Source: Alphaproteobacteria bacterium
GTDB lineage: Bacteria; Pseudomonadota; Alphaproteobacteria; GCA-2731375
Direction: 5' to 3'
NCBI GenBank assembly: GCA_030746295.1
Contig: JASLMY010000029.1
Location: 1 to 29,046 of the forward strand
Length of the DNA stretch: 29,046 nucleotides
Shown: piece by piece, positions 1 to 7,559 of the stretch
Position numbering within the stretch: the stretch's first letter is position 1
How the letters are laid out: every line of letters begins with the position of its first letter
Position numbers and translations under genes: made by a program
Notes under the pieces: model-generated
What the model was told of the DNA's origin: nothing
The model's database searches: none
What the model saw: only the letters and a program-made list of their open reading frames with translations

Positions 1-141
1 GCCCGACCGCCAGAACAATCGCCGGCAATCGGGCGACAACCAATCACGGACCTCAAGTCCGACAGACTGCTAGCACGGATTTTCGACTATGCTGTCGATA
101 CACGGCCCCGGCGCAAGGCCAACAGTTGTGAGGTCAATGAG

Positions 142-624
142 ATGTCGAGATTGGTACTAATCGCTCTGACGGTCATCTTGTCCGTCGCCTTGCTGGCGAC
201 GAAGCCCGTGCAAGCCCAAGGCGGCATCGCCGTCGGAACCTTGAAATGCAACGTCGGCGGCGGTGTCGGCTTCATCATCGGCTCGTCCAAGGACTTGAAA
301 TGCGTCTACCTGCCGGCTGACAGGAGACCGGTGCATTGGTATCAGGGCCGGGTCAAGGAGTTCGGCGTCGATATCGGCTTTACTCAACACGGCGTCATCA
401 TCTGGGCGGTTTTCGCACCCACCAGCAGCTTGCAGGCGGGCGCGCTGCAGGGCGCCTATGTCGGCGGCAGCGCCAGTGTCACCGCCGGTCTCGGCGTCGG
501 CGCCAATGCCCTGGTCGGCGGCGGCAACTCGATCGCGCTGCAGCCGGTCAGCATCGAGGGATCGACCGGCCTCAACGTCGCCGCCGGCATCGCCAAGATC
601 ACCTTGCGGCACGTCATACGCTGA
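142..624 (+). CDS. DUF992 family exported protein
   Basis: This 160-aa protein has a clear Sec signal peptide: Lys-poor but strongly hydrophobic residues 4-20, with a likely cleavage after VQA at about residue 25. The mature part begins with GTLKCNVGGGVGFIIGS and has the Gly/Ala-rich pattern I associate with DUF992, a family of small exported alphaproteobacterial proteins of unknown function. Two Cys in the mature part (GTLKC and LKCVYLP) could form a disulfide. The chosen ATG has a GAGGT about 7 nt upstream. It is transcribed alone; a short inverted repeat follows the stop. No enzymatic motif is visible, so role and partner are unknown. The family call rests on remembered pattern and should be tested with a domain search. 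Confidence 0.8.
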   Translation: MSRLVLIALTVILSVALLATKPVQAQGGIAVGTLKCNVGGGVGFIIGSSKDLKCVYLPADRRPVHWYQGRVKEFGVDIGFTQHGVIIWAVFAPTSSLQAGALQGAYVGGSASVTAGLGVGANALVGGGNSIALQPVSIEGSTGLNVAAGIAKITLRHVIR

Positions 625-634
625 GGCCGTCGGC

Positions 635-652
635 CCGGCGAGATATCGCCGG
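635..652 (+). terminator. inverted repeat after DUF992 gene
   Basis: CCGGCGA-GATA-TCGCCGG forms a perfect 7-bp stem with a 4-nt loop, 11 nt past the DUF992 stop. There is no T-run after it, so intrinsic termination is only possible, not certain. Confidence 0.3.
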
Positions 653-820
653 CATGTGCCTTTGCGCTTGTGATCGCGGCCTTGAACCCATTAGGGTTGC
701 CTCGACCAATCGATTCGCTCGCGACGATGTTGGACGATGTTGATTTCCGCGGTGCCGCGCTCTCGCCATGGCGCGCGGGCCTTTCGCCGGCGGTGAGAGT
801 GAACAAGGAGGGCACGCGGA

Positions 821-1138
821 ATGAGTACAAGCAGAGCCGGCGCCGAGCGGCGAATTGAGCCACGCTACGAGGTCGACCGCGACGTCACGATCGAGATTTC
901 CGGCTCTCATCTACAAGGTCACCTCACCGACGTCAGCGACCACGGCGCCTATGTGACGCTCTCGATCGACGTCGAGGTCGGAACCGAGGTGGTTCTGGCC
1001 TTGAGCGACAAGCCGGTACAGGCGGCGGCGGAGGTCCGACGGCTCGGCGCCGGCGGCTTTGCCATTCAATTCGACCAGGAGACGGTCGGGATGATCATGC
1101 GCGAGGCGGCCGAGAACGCCACCAAGGTGCACGACTGA
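821..1138 (+). CDS. PilZ domain protein (probable c-di-GMP binder)
   Basis: A single-domain PilZ protein of 105 aa. The c-di-GMP signature is visible in both parts: RRIEPR (R11-xxx-R15) at the N-terminus and DVSDHG (D37-x-S39-xx-G42) after the first strands, followed by a beta-rich barrel to about residue 90. PilZ domains bind cyclic di-GMP and pass the signal to motility, polysaccharide or transcription targets; nothing here names the target. The start is well supported by AAGGAGG at 805-811, 9 nt before the ATG. It stands alone between a DUF992 gene and a convergent small gene. Family assignment is firm; the physiological role is unknown. Confidence 0.88.
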   Translation: MSTSRAGAERRIEPRYEVDRDVTIEISGSHLQGHLTDVSDHGAYVTLSIDVEVGTEVVLALSDKPVQAAAEVRRLGAGGFAIQFDQETVGMIMREAAENATKVHD

Positions 1139-1172
1139 GTTAGCAGGTCGGCTCCAGGCTCGGCGTCTTCCC

Positions 1173-1197
1173 CGCCCTAGGAGCGATCGCCTGGGCG
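1173..1197. terminator. possible bidirectional hairpin between convergent genes
   Basis: CGCCC-T-AGG, an 8-nt loop, then CCT-GGGCG pair into an 8-bp stem with one bulge, between the convergent PilZ and 61-aa genes. There is no clear T-tract. Confidence 0.3.
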
Positions 1198-1227
1198 CGA
1201 ACCGGCCTTGATCGAAGCGTTGGCGGC

Positions 1228-1413
1228 TCAGTCTTCCGAGGCCGCTTCTTCCGTTGCGACCTCCGACACCGCGACCCCGCCGGCCTCGGCCGCCTTTTCT
1301 TCCTTGCGCCGCTCGGCCTTTTCCTGCTTGGCCTTGAGGCGCGCCGCTTTCTTGGCGGCCTTGTTCCGATCGCGCTCCATGCGCTCGAATTTGTAGTTGG
1401 GCTTGCGGGCCAT
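1228..1413 (-). CDS. small Lys/Arg-rich conserved hypothetical protein
   Basis: A 61-aa protein starting MARKPNYKFERMERDRNKAAK. The first 40 residues are very basic and rich in Lys, Arg, Ala and Glu, predicting one long charged helix; the tail (about 41-61) is acidic. Short proteins with this KPNY-F-R-R start are, to my knowledge, widespread in alphaproteobacteria and uncharacterised. The start ATG has AGAGG 5 nt upstream. It lies 170 nt downstream of the cold-shock gene on the same strand, so co-transcription is possible. A nucleic-acid or ribosome association would suit its charge, but that is inference. The basic pattern, good RBS and ATG support it as a real gene rather than a chance frame. 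Confidence 0.65.
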   Translation of the reverse strand: MARKPNYKFERMERDRNKAAKKAARLKAKQEKAERRKEEKAAEAGGVAVSEVATEEAASED

Positions 1414-1565
1414 ATTACCTCTTTTCGTCAGTCGCCGTCTGGCGCCACCTCAGGCGATCGCTAGGCGCCTCTGGCGGTGCATGCTCATCCGACCCGATCC
1501 GGTGCACCGGCTCGGGCCGGGTCTGCTGCGGTCGTCGTCAGCCACCCGGGGCAACGGCCGTGACC

Positions 1566-1581
1566 GCCGCCTCGGGGCGGC
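1566..1581 (-). terminator. hairpin immediately after cspA
   Basis: GCCGCC-TCGG-GGCGGC forms a perfect 6-bp GC stem starting 2 nt beyond the cold-shock stop codon (minus strand). No T-run follows on the minus strand, so it may act as a weak terminator or a 3'-end stabiliser. Confidence 0.4.
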
Positions 1582-1582
1582 T

Positions 1583-1792
1583 TTAATCGAGAACGACCAG
1601 GTTGTCCGCGGCCGACTTGCCGTTGCGGCCGGGCACTAGGTCGTACTCGACTTTCTGGCCCTCGTTGAGGCCGCTCAGTCCGGCGCGCTCGACGGCGGAA
1701 ATGTGGACGAATGCGTCCTGTGAGCCGTCGTTCGGCTGGATGAAGCCATAGCCCTTGGTCGCATTGAACCACTTCACCGTTCCGGTAGCCAT
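1583..1792 (-). CDS. cspA: CspA-family cold-shock protein
   Basis: A 69-aa single cold-shock domain. RNP1-like KGYGFIQ (about 14-20) and RNP2-like DAFVHIS (about 26-32) are intact, preceded by GTVKWFN. These surface aromatics bind single-stranded RNA and DNA, and the protein acts as an RNA chaperone in the cytoplasm. Length matches the family exactly. The start used is the ATG before ATGTVKWF; the open frame continues upstream but that extension is Arg/Gly-rich and looks non-coding. AAAGGA lies about 8 nt before this ATG. The 251-nt interval upstream (1793-2043) has no gene and presumably holds the promoter and long 5' leader usual for cold-shock mRNAs; I could not define a specific promoter there. 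Confidence 0.96.
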   Translation of the reverse strand: MATGTVKWFNATKGYGFIQPNDGSQDAFVHISAVERAGLSGLNEGQKVEYDLVPGRNGKSAADNLVVLD

Positions 1793-2043
1793 CCCTAGTC
1801 CTTTCACGTTATCGCGGCGCCGGCACCACGCGCCGACACCGAATCCAAGCCCACACGAATGTCCACCTAGCGACCGGCCGAGCGCTGAAACGTCTCGCCA
1901 CTTGCGCCCGTACATCGTGTGGCCCCCATCTTCAACTGGCACATAGCGCGCCGCCGCGCAAGCGGAATCAGGGCCGCGGCGGCCCCGCGACCCGCGCCCG
2001 GCCCGGCACAGCACAAGGCGGTTGGCGATCTGGAAACGAGGGC

Positions 2044-2292
2044 TCAGCGCCGGTGCGTGCCCACGATCAGGGCCCGAACCGTCTCCTCGCCCAGCGCCCT
2101 CAGCGCCTCCAAACGGTGCAGTCCGCTCACCAGGACAAAGCGGTCCTTGTCGGGACGCACCTGGATCGGCGTCTGCTGGCCGAGCTCGATAATGCTCAAG
2201 GCCAGGCTCTCGACCTTGTCCACCTCCAAGGTCTTGCGGCGCTTGGCCGGCACGTAGACGTCTTCGAGCTTCACGTCCTTGGTTTCGAGCAT
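2044..2292 (-). CDS. stand-alone ParB/sulfiredoxin-fold N-terminal domain protein
   Basis: An 82-aa protein consisting only of a ParB N-terminal-like domain: VPAKRRKTLEVDKVESLALSI, then GQQTPIQVR and VSGLHRLEALRALG, matching the order of ParB box I and box II (the GERRWRA-like box is SGLHRLEA, residues 56-63). There is no helix-turn-helix or dimerisation domain, so this is not a chromosome-partitioning ParB. Short ParB-like proteins can be nucleases, sulfiredoxin-like or CTP-binding switches; I cannot choose. I use the internal ATG at 2292 because GGAGAGAG directly precedes it; the upstream ATG at 2313 has no RBS. It is divergent from the dioxygenase gene. Confidence 0.75.
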   Translation of the reverse strand: MLETKDVKLEDVYVPAKRRKTLEVDKVESLALSIIELGQQTPIQVRPDKDRFVLVSGLHRLEALRALGEETVRALIVGTHRR

Positions 2293-2415
2293 GCTCTCTC
2301 TCCGCCAAGCCATGGTAATGCGAACGGCACCGGCGGTCGCCTGCTATTTGCGGCCACCGAAGGCGCGGTTACAGTTGCGTCGTCCCGTACGGGGCGCCGC
2401 CCGAGGGAGGATCGG

Positions 2416-3264
2416 ATGGGTGAGATCGTACTTGCCGCGAAGGTGACGCATGTGCCGTCGATCTGGATGGATCTGACGATGGAGAAGTACCGGGGCATCC
2501 GCCAAGCGGCGATCGACGGCTTGCGGGAGATGGGCCAGCGGGCGCATCGACAGGGTGCCGAGACCTTTCTGGTGGTCGACACTCACTGGATCGTCAACCA
2601 GGGATTTCACGTCAACGCCAACGTCCGCCACGAAGGCGTCTTCACCAGCAGCGAGATGCCGCACATGGTGAAGGGCATGGCCTACGGCTACGACGGCGAC
2701 CCCGAACTGGCCGAGGCCATCGCCAGCACCGTTGATGCCGCCGGCCTTCGGGCCTTGGCGCACCAGGACCCGGGCCTCGCTTGCGAGTACGGCACGCTGG
2801 TGCCGATGCATCTGATGAACCCCGAGGCCGACATCAATGTCGTGCCGATCGCGGCCAACCAGTACGCCAGCATCGACGAGGGCAGGCGCATGGGCCAGGC
2901 GATCGGGTCGGCGATCGAGGCCAGCGGACGCAAGGTGGCGCTGCTGGCCTCGGGCTCGCTGTCGCACCAGTTCTGGCCCAACGCGGTCTCGGCCGAGCGG
3001 ATGCAGAGCATCAACACCGAGTTCAACCGGCAGGTCGACCTGCGGGTCATCGACCTCTTGGAAAGCGGGCGGATCGAGGAGTTCCTCGCCATGCTGCCGG
3101 AATATGCCGAGCGCTGCTATGGCGAGTGCGGCATGGTCGACACGGCGATGCTGTTCGGGGCGCTGGGCTGGGACGCCTACCAGGGCCGGGCCGAGGTGGT
3201 CGGCGAGTACTTCGCCAGCTCCGGCACCGGCCAGTGCGTGATCGACTTCCCGCTCTCCGCCTGA
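2416..3264 (+). CDS. hpaD: HpaD-type class III extradiol dioxygenase
   Basis: A 282-aa protein with the length and end-to-end pattern of homoprotocatechuate (3,4-dihydroxyphenylacetate) 2,3-dioxygenase of the LigB fold. Recognised blocks: LAAKVTHVPS at the start, VVDTHWIVN, CEYGTLVPM, ASGSLSHQFW and SSGTGQ near the end. The likely Fe(II) ligands are H12, H57 and E237 by analogy with LigB H12/H61/E242. It would open catecholic rings next to the hydroxyls using O2 in the cytoplasm. GGGAGG at 2405-2410 sets the ATG at 2416; the frame is open further upstream but without RBS or family similarity. No hpaE, hpaF or hpaG neighbour is visible, so the true substrate may differ. The gene converges on a ThDP decarboxylase-like gene. 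Confidence 0.86.
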   Translation: MGEIVLAAKVTHVPSIWMDLTMEKYRGIRQAAIDGLREMGQRAHRQGAETFLVVDTHWIVNQGFHVNANVRHEGVFTSSEMPHMVKGMAYGYDGDPELAEAIASTVDAAGLRALAHQDPGLACEYGTLVPMHLMNPEADINVVPIAANQYASIDEGRRMGQAIGSAIEASGRKVALLASGSLSHQFWPNAVSAERMQSINTEFNRQVDLRVIDLLESGRIEEFLAMLPEYAERCYGECGMVDTAMLFGALGWDAYQGRAEVVGEYFASSGTGQCVIDFPLSA

Positions 3265-3280
3265 GCGGCAAGCGCCGGCC

Positions 3281-4945
3281 TCACCGCTTGGATTCGAGCG
3301 CGACCTCGACCAAGGCCGGGCGGCCGGAGGCGAAGGCGCGCTCGATTGCCGGGCCCAGTTCGTCGGCGTCGCTGACGGCGGTCGCGGCGAGGCCCATGCC
3401 GCGGGCCATGTCGACAAAGCCGAGCGGGGGCGTCGCGAAATCCATGTGCGGATAGGGCCGGTTCGAGGGCGCGTCGAAGCGCTGTCGGTAGGCATCCAGG
3501 TTGTGCTTGAGGACGCGGTACTCCCGGTTGGCCAGGATCACGAAGACGATGGCGAGGTCGTGATGCGCCGCGGTCCAAAGCGCCTGGATCGAATACATCG
3601 CCGAGCCGTCGCCAGAGATGGCCAGGACCGGACGCTCGGGCAGCGCCAGCTTGACGCCCAGCGCCCCGGCGAGGCCCTGGCCGATGCCGCCGCCGCGGCC
3701 GCTGAAGTGGTCGCCCGGGCCCCGGAAGGCGAAGCTCCGGGCCAGGTCGAGGCTGGCGGTGATGCTCTCGTCGACGACCACCGCGTCGGCGGGCATGGCG
3801 TCGCGGATCTCGGTCATGGCGCGGGCCATCGACATCGGCTCCCGATCCCAGTTCTTCTCGGCCCGGGCCTGCTGGGCCGTGGCCTCGGCCTCCTTCAGCG
3901 CCACCAGGGCGTCGTTACGGGCCCGTGCCGCCGCCGCGAAGGCGTCCGTCGACCGTTCGCCGAGCGCCGCGTCGAGGACCTCCAGCGCGGCCTTCAGATG
4001 GCCGACGAGCCCGGCGTCGAGCGGATAGTTGAAGGAGAGGTTGCGCCAAGCCGCCTCGATCTGCGCCACCCGAGCACTCGCCGGGAACGGGCTCTCGGCC
4101 TCGTACCAGAGCTCCTCGAAGAAACTGCCGCCGATCAGCAGCACCAGATCGGCGCCGTCGAGCGCCTTGGCGATTGCCGCCGCCGTGTTCGGCAGGCCGG
4201 CGCGGGCGTTGGGGTGCGCCGTCGGGAAGGAGACGTGCTGGCGCAAGCTCTCGAACCAGACCGCCGCACCGGTGCGCTCTGCCAGCGCCACCAGCGCCTT
4301 GTCGGCGCCAGCACGGGCGACGTCATCACCGGCGACGAAGACCGGCCGCTCCGCCGCCAGCAGCAACTCCGCCAGGGCGGCGACGCCTTCGGGGTCAGGC
4401 GGCGGCGCTCGATAGAGCGTGCCGGGGCCGCTGGCGCCGTTGCCCGTCTCCTGCTCCATGACGTCGACCGGCAGGGCGACGAAGACCGGACCATGCGGCG
4501 GGTCGTTGGCGATCTTGAAGGCGCGGCGCATCAGCAGCGCCATCTCGTCGGCGCTCGCCGCCTCGACGCTCCACTTGGTCACGGGCGCCGCCATGGCGAC
4601 GAGGTCGTGGCTCAGGATCGGCTCGCGAAGCCGCATCCGGGTGTCTTGCTGCCCGGCGGTGATGACGAGCGGTGCGTTCGCCTTCAGGGCACCGAACAGC
4701 ATGCCGAGGCCGTTACCAAGGCCGGCGGCGACGTGCAGGTTGACCACACCGGTCTTGCCGCTGGCCTGGGCATAGTAGTTGGCGGCACCGACGGCGACGC
4801 CCTCGTGCAAGGCGACGATGTAACCGATATCGGGATAGTCGGCCAAGCTGTCGAGCAGCGAGTTCTCGGTCGTGCCCGGGTTACCGAATATTGCCTCGAC
4901 CCCATGGGCCTGCAGGCTGTCCATGAAGACCTGGCGTCCACGCAT
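3281..4945 (-). CDS. ThDP-dependent enzyme, benzoylformate decarboxylase-like
   Basis: A 554-aa protein with the full three-domain ThDP-enzyme layout. The N-terminal Pyr domain has FGNPGTTE (20-27) and the catalytic glutamate in LHEG (E48); the central domain spans about 190-330; the C-terminal PP domain has GDGS (445-448) and the metal-ligand Asn at about 473. Blocks such as GNPG, NLHVAAG and GDGSAMYSIQALWTAA closely follow Pseudomonas benzoylformate decarboxylase. H71 corresponds to its His70, but Ser26 is Thr25 here and I find no His where His281 should be. It therefore probably acts on a 2-oxo acid, but the substrate is open. GAGGAAGAG precedes the ATG. A HAD-family gene lies 150 nt upstream on the same strand. 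Expected location: cytoplasm. Confidence 0.85.
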   Translation of the reverse strand: MRGRQVFMDSLQAHGVEAIFGNPGTTENSLLDSLADYPDIGYIVALHEGVAVGAANYYAQASGKTGVVNLHVAAGLGNGLGMLFGALKANAPLVITAGQQDTRMRLREPILSHDLVAMAAPVTKWSVEAASADEMALLMRRAFKIANDPPHGPVFVALPVDVMEQETGNGASGPGTLYRAPPPDPEGVAALAELLLAAERPVFVAGDDVARAGADKALVALAERTGAAVWFESLRQHVSFPTAHPNARAGLPNTAAAIAKALDGADLVLLIGGSFFEELWYEAESPFPASARVAQIEAAWRNLSFNYPLDAGLVGHLKAALEVLDAALGERSTDAFAAAARARNDALVALKEAEATAQQARAEKNWDREPMSMARAMTEIRDAMPADAVVVDESITASLDLARSFAFRGPGDHFSGRGGGIGQGLAGALGVKLALPERPVLAISGDGSAMYSIQALWTAAHHDLAIVFVILANREYRVLKHNLDAYRQRFDAPSNRPYPHMDFATPPLGFVDMARGMGLAATAVSDADELGPAIERAFASGRPALVEVALESKR

Positions 4946-5095
4946 CTCTTCCTCACTGCTGGTCCCTCACCGGTGGCGGCCATGATAGCCACCGCGCCGC
5001 CCGGCGGACATAGGTCTATTCGAGGGCGGCGACCCAGATCGCCTCGGGCCGGAGCGGTAAAATCGGACCATTCCCCAGTTGCGGCATGTGATGCC

Positions 5096-5812
5096 TCAGG
5101 TCTCGACGCCGAGTTGTCGGGCCAGATCGGGAAAGTCGTCGGCGATGATATCGCAGGCCGGGTTCGGCGCCGGGTCAGGCGGCCCCTCGGCTCCCCATTC
5201 GTCCGGCCGGCGCACGAAGGCGGTCTTGAAGCCGACCGCGCGAGCGGCATCGAGGTCGACGTTGTGACAGGCGACCATGAGGATCCGGTTCGGTTCCAGG
5301 ACCAGCCATTTGGCCGCCGTCCGATAGGCCTCGGGGCGGAGCTTGTAAGTGCCGATCATCTCGCAAGAGATGACCGCATCCCAACTGAGCCCGTTGCGCC
5401 GCGCCGTGTCGACGATCAACGAAACACTGAGAATGGTGAAGGAGGCGACGACGTAACGCTCCCGCAACTTCGGCAGGACGGCCGGGAAGTCGGGCCAGGC
5501 GTCGAGCTCGTGCCAGGTCCGCCAGAGCGCCTCGCGCTCGTCCGCCGTGAAGACGCCCAGGTCGTGATCGGCGATGATGCCTTCCAGTTCCTCCCGGTGG
5601 GCATCGTCGATATTGAAGCTGGCGGGCGCCTCGCCACCGGCGTTCAACATCTTCTTGAGCGAACGGCGGCGATAGTCGTTGGCGATCTCGGCCCAGGGGC
5701 GGTCCAGTCCATGGCCATCACCGATCCGCCGCAAGGCTCCGCTGACGCCGCTGTGCCAGTCGAGGATGGTGCCGCCGGTATCGAAGGTCAGTGCCGCAAC
5801 GTCGATGCTCAT
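5096..5812 (-). CDS. HAD superfamily, type II haloacid dehalogenase-like hydrolase
   Basis: A 238-aa protein with the HAD core plus cap. Motif I is TFDTGGTILDW with nucleophile D11; the motif II Ser/Thr lies in ASFTILS (about 124-129); the motif III Lys is K157 in GTYKLRPEAY; motif IV is ACHNVDLDAARAVG with D186. The residue two after the nucleophile is Gly13, not the Asp that phosphatases use, which fits 2-haloacid dehalogenase-type chemistry rather than phosphate transfer. I place the start at ATG 5812 (MSIDVAALTFD); the upstream codon adds only eight unconvincing residues. It precedes the ThDP enzyme gene on the same strand, so joint transcription is possible. The physiological substrate (2-haloacid or another ester or halide) is not shown by the sequence. 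Confidence 0.85.
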   Translation of the reverse strand: MSIDVAALTFDTGGTILDWHSGVSGALRRIGDGHGLDRPWAEIANDYRRRSLKKMLNAGGEAPASFNIDDAHREELEGIIADHDLGVFTADEREALWRTWHELDAWPDFPAVLPKLRERYVVASFTILSVSLIVDTARRNGLSWDAVISCEMIGTYKLRPEAYRTAAKWLVLEPNRILMVACHNVDLDAARAVGFKTAFVRRPDEWGAEGPPDPAPNPACDIIADDFPDLARQLGVET

Positions 5813-5943
5813 GCCCCTGCCGCTCCCAGCCCGCAAACGCTGCCGAGGTTTAGTCTGCCGCGCCGAGAATGAGAAGCCAATGCCATTGCCGGAATCGACG
5901 GATGCGCCCAGCGGAAGGGATACATGGCGCCGAATCGGATCTT

Positions 5944-5960
5944 GCCGCCAAGTCGGCGGC
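5944..5960 (-). terminator. possible terminator downstream of the stress-protein gene
   Basis: GCCGCC-AAGTC-GGCGGC gives a perfect 6-bp stem 46-62 nt beyond the universal stress protein stop (minus strand). It is followed by AAGATC, not a T-run, so support is weak. Confidence 0.3.
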
Positions 5961-6005
5961 GGGTGTGCCCGCTGGCTGCCGCGCGGGGCTGCCGCCGGGC
6001 CGCTC

Positions 6006-6848
6006 TCAATGCGCCATCAGGACCGGAATGTCGGCGGCGGTCAGGAGATGACGGGTGGCGCCACCGAAGATCATCTGGCGAAGCCGGTTCTGCGTATAGG
6101 CGCCCTTGATCAGCATATCGGCGCCGGCCTCCGCCGCCTCGTCGAGGATGGTCTCGCCGACCGAGCGCGAGCGCGGCGCGGCGGTGACGGCGCGGGCCTC
6201 GATGCCGTTGCGGAGCAGATGGTTGGCCACCTGCTGGCCACTCGGGCCGGGCACGGTGCCGCCCTCGACGGTCAGCACCACGACCGACTTGGCGCCGACC
6301 AGGAAGGGCATGCCGACGGCGATCGTCCGGGCCGTCTCGGTGCTGCCGTTCCAGGCTACGCAGACCGTCTCGCCCAACCGCTCCGGCACCCGCTCGGAGG
6401 TGATCAGCACCGGCCGTCCGCTCTCGAAGAGCGCCGCCTCGCAGGTCGCCAGCCAGCCCGCCGTCGACTGATCCAAGGCCCGGCCAACGACGATCAGATC
6501 GAAGAGCCGGCCGTAGTCGCCGATCACCTGGCTTTCGATGCCGTCGACCTCGCGCCAGCCGGCGCTGACCGGGTCGCGAGTGTAGGTGACCTCACGGATC
6601 GGCACGTCGTTTGCCTCGACGAAGGTCTGGAAGCGCCGGGAATAGTCGGCCAGCACCTCCTCGTTCTCGGTCAGTTGGCTGAGCGACTCCGGCGGCAGCA
6701 CGAACCCCTCTGCGGCGATGATCTGTTGCGTCCGCCGCACCAGCAGGCCCTCGATATAACCGCCGAAGCGGCGCGCCACCATATGCGCGACAGCGAGCGC
6801 GGCATCACCGGCCGCGCCGTCGCGAAACGGCAATAGGATGGTCTTCAT
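6006..6848 (-). CDS. universal stress protein, tandem UspA domains
   Basis: A 280-aa protein with two UspA folds. The first runs from MKTILLPFRDG to about 145 and is degenerate in its nucleotide loop. The second begins at VCVAWNGSTETARTIAVGMP and ends LIKGAYTQNRLRQMIFGGATRHLLTAADIPVLMAH, the classic Usp C-terminus. The G-xx-G part of the ATP loop reads GAYT instead of GAYG, while the distal GG-x-T is kept, so ATP binding is plausible but not assured. Such proteins are cytoplasmic stress or adaptation factors. The frame is open far upstream, but GGGAGG 6 nt before ATG 6848 and the Usp N-terminal pattern fix the start. The gene is divergent from the small exported-protein gene, and the 212-nt gap between 6849 and 7060 probably contains both promoters. 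Confidence 0.9.
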   Translation of the reverse strand: MKTILLPFRDGAAGDAALAVAHMVARRFGGYIEGLLVRRTQQIIAAEGFVLPPESLSQLTENEEVLADYSRRFQTFVEANDVPIREVTYTRDPVSAGWREVDGIESQVIGDYGRLFDLIVVGRALDQSTAGWLATCEAALFESGRPVLITSERVPERLGETVCVAWNGSTETARTIAVGMPFLVGAKSVVVLTVEGGTVPGPSGQQVANHLLRNGIEARAVTAAPRSRSVGETILDEAAEAGADMLIKGAYTQNRLRQMIFGGATRHLLTAADIPVLMAH

Positions 6849-7085
6849 TCCTTGCCTCCCATGCTGCGTGCGCCCCCACGCGCAGCTCACCTCATACCGG
6901 GGATGATAGCACCTGCAGCCAGCGGCGCAAAATTCCGCGGTCGACGGCCCTCCCGGACCGGTCGAGACCCGGTGACGGTCATCACTGGCGGTGGCCGCGA
7001 CGAGGCCCATCTTTTGCCCAAGGGCGCAGTGCGCGCTATTCGCCCGAGAGGAACGGGGCCTTGAAAAAAACCGCCGAAATGCCTG

Positions 7086-7517
7086 ATGCGACTGGCCGGG
7101 CTCGCCTTGTTGGTGGCGGTCTCGGGCAGCGCCGCGGGCGAGCCCAACGACCTCCATCTCGACCAGGAGGCGAGGCCCGGCTTCCACCGCCTCACCTTCC
7201 CCTGGCACCGAATGGTCGACTACCGTATCGAGCAGATCGGCGATGTCGTCACGATCTCGTTCCGCAGCGCCAAGGCGATCGCCGATCACGAAGCGGCGGC
7301 CCGGGAGTCCCGACTGATTCGCCGGACCGCGAGCCGTCGCGTGCTGGGGGCGAGCGAGCTCACCCTGGTCCTGGAACCGGACGCCCGGGTCCGCTATTTC
7401 CGCCACGGGCCCCGCGTCATCGTCGATGTCATGGCGCCGCCGGCCCCTCTGCGCCGGGCGGCGGCCCTGCCGAATACTGCCGAAATATCCGACCGGCCGA
7501 CCACTGCAATGCGCTGA
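7086..7517 (+). CDS. small exported beta-rich protein (start possibly frameshifted)
   Basis: A 143-aa protein. The N-terminus MRLAGLALLVAVSGSAAGEP is a signal peptide with likely cleavage near SAAG. The mature part contains FHRLTFPWHRMVDYRIEQIGD-type strands and ends a repeat with RVRYFRHGPRVIVDVMAP, reminiscent of the AMIN-like first domain of longer alphaproteobacterial envelope proteins, but here nothing follows it. ATG 7086 has no RBS. A good RBS (AGAGGAA, 7047-7052) instead precedes TTG-AAA-AAA at 7061, which is out of frame by one base at a run of seven A (7064-7070). Removing one A would give a normal Lys-led signal peptide. Real gene: likely. Exact function: unknown. A hairpin terminator follows. 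Confidence 0.6.
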   Translation: MRLAGLALLVAVSGSAAGEPNDLHLDQEARPGFHRLTFPWHRMVDYRIEQIGDVVTISFRSAKAIADHEAAARESRLIRRTASRRVLGASELTLVLEPDARVRYFRHGPRVIVDVMAPPAPLRRAAALPNTAEISDRPTTAMR

Positions 7518-7527
7518 AGCGGCCAAC

Positions 7528-7548
7528 GCGCGGTTCGCGCCGCGCTTT
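7528..7548. terminator. terminator hairpin between convergent genes
   Basis: GCGCGG-TTCGCG-CCGCGC forms a perfect 6-bp GC stem followed by TTT (plus strand). It lies 10 nt after the small exported-protein stop and 11 nt beyond the amidohydrolase stop on the other strand, so it may serve both genes. Confidence 0.5.
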
Positions 7549-7559
7549 CCAGCCAATGC

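Noticed and set aside
2384..2393. Palindrome CCCGTACGGG in the dioxygenase/ParB-like divergent region
   Set aside because: Short and GC-rich; no repeat of it or other operator context is visible.
2053..2415. Upstream extension of the dioxygenase reading frame by 121 codons
   Set aside because: Family similarity starts exactly at ATG 2416, which has GGGAGG at 5 nt; the extension lies antisense to the ParB-like gene and has no domain.
3446..5872. 808-codon open frame on the plus strand
   Set aside because: It is antisense to the ThDP and HAD genes, rich in Arg/Gly/Asp shadow composition and has no recognisable domain; long antisense frames are expected in GC-rich DNA.
6849..7556. N-terminal extension of the universal stress protein frame (236 codons)
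   Set aside because: No similarity or low-complexity-free domain; it runs antisense to the small exported-protein gene. The Usp start and RBS are at 6848.
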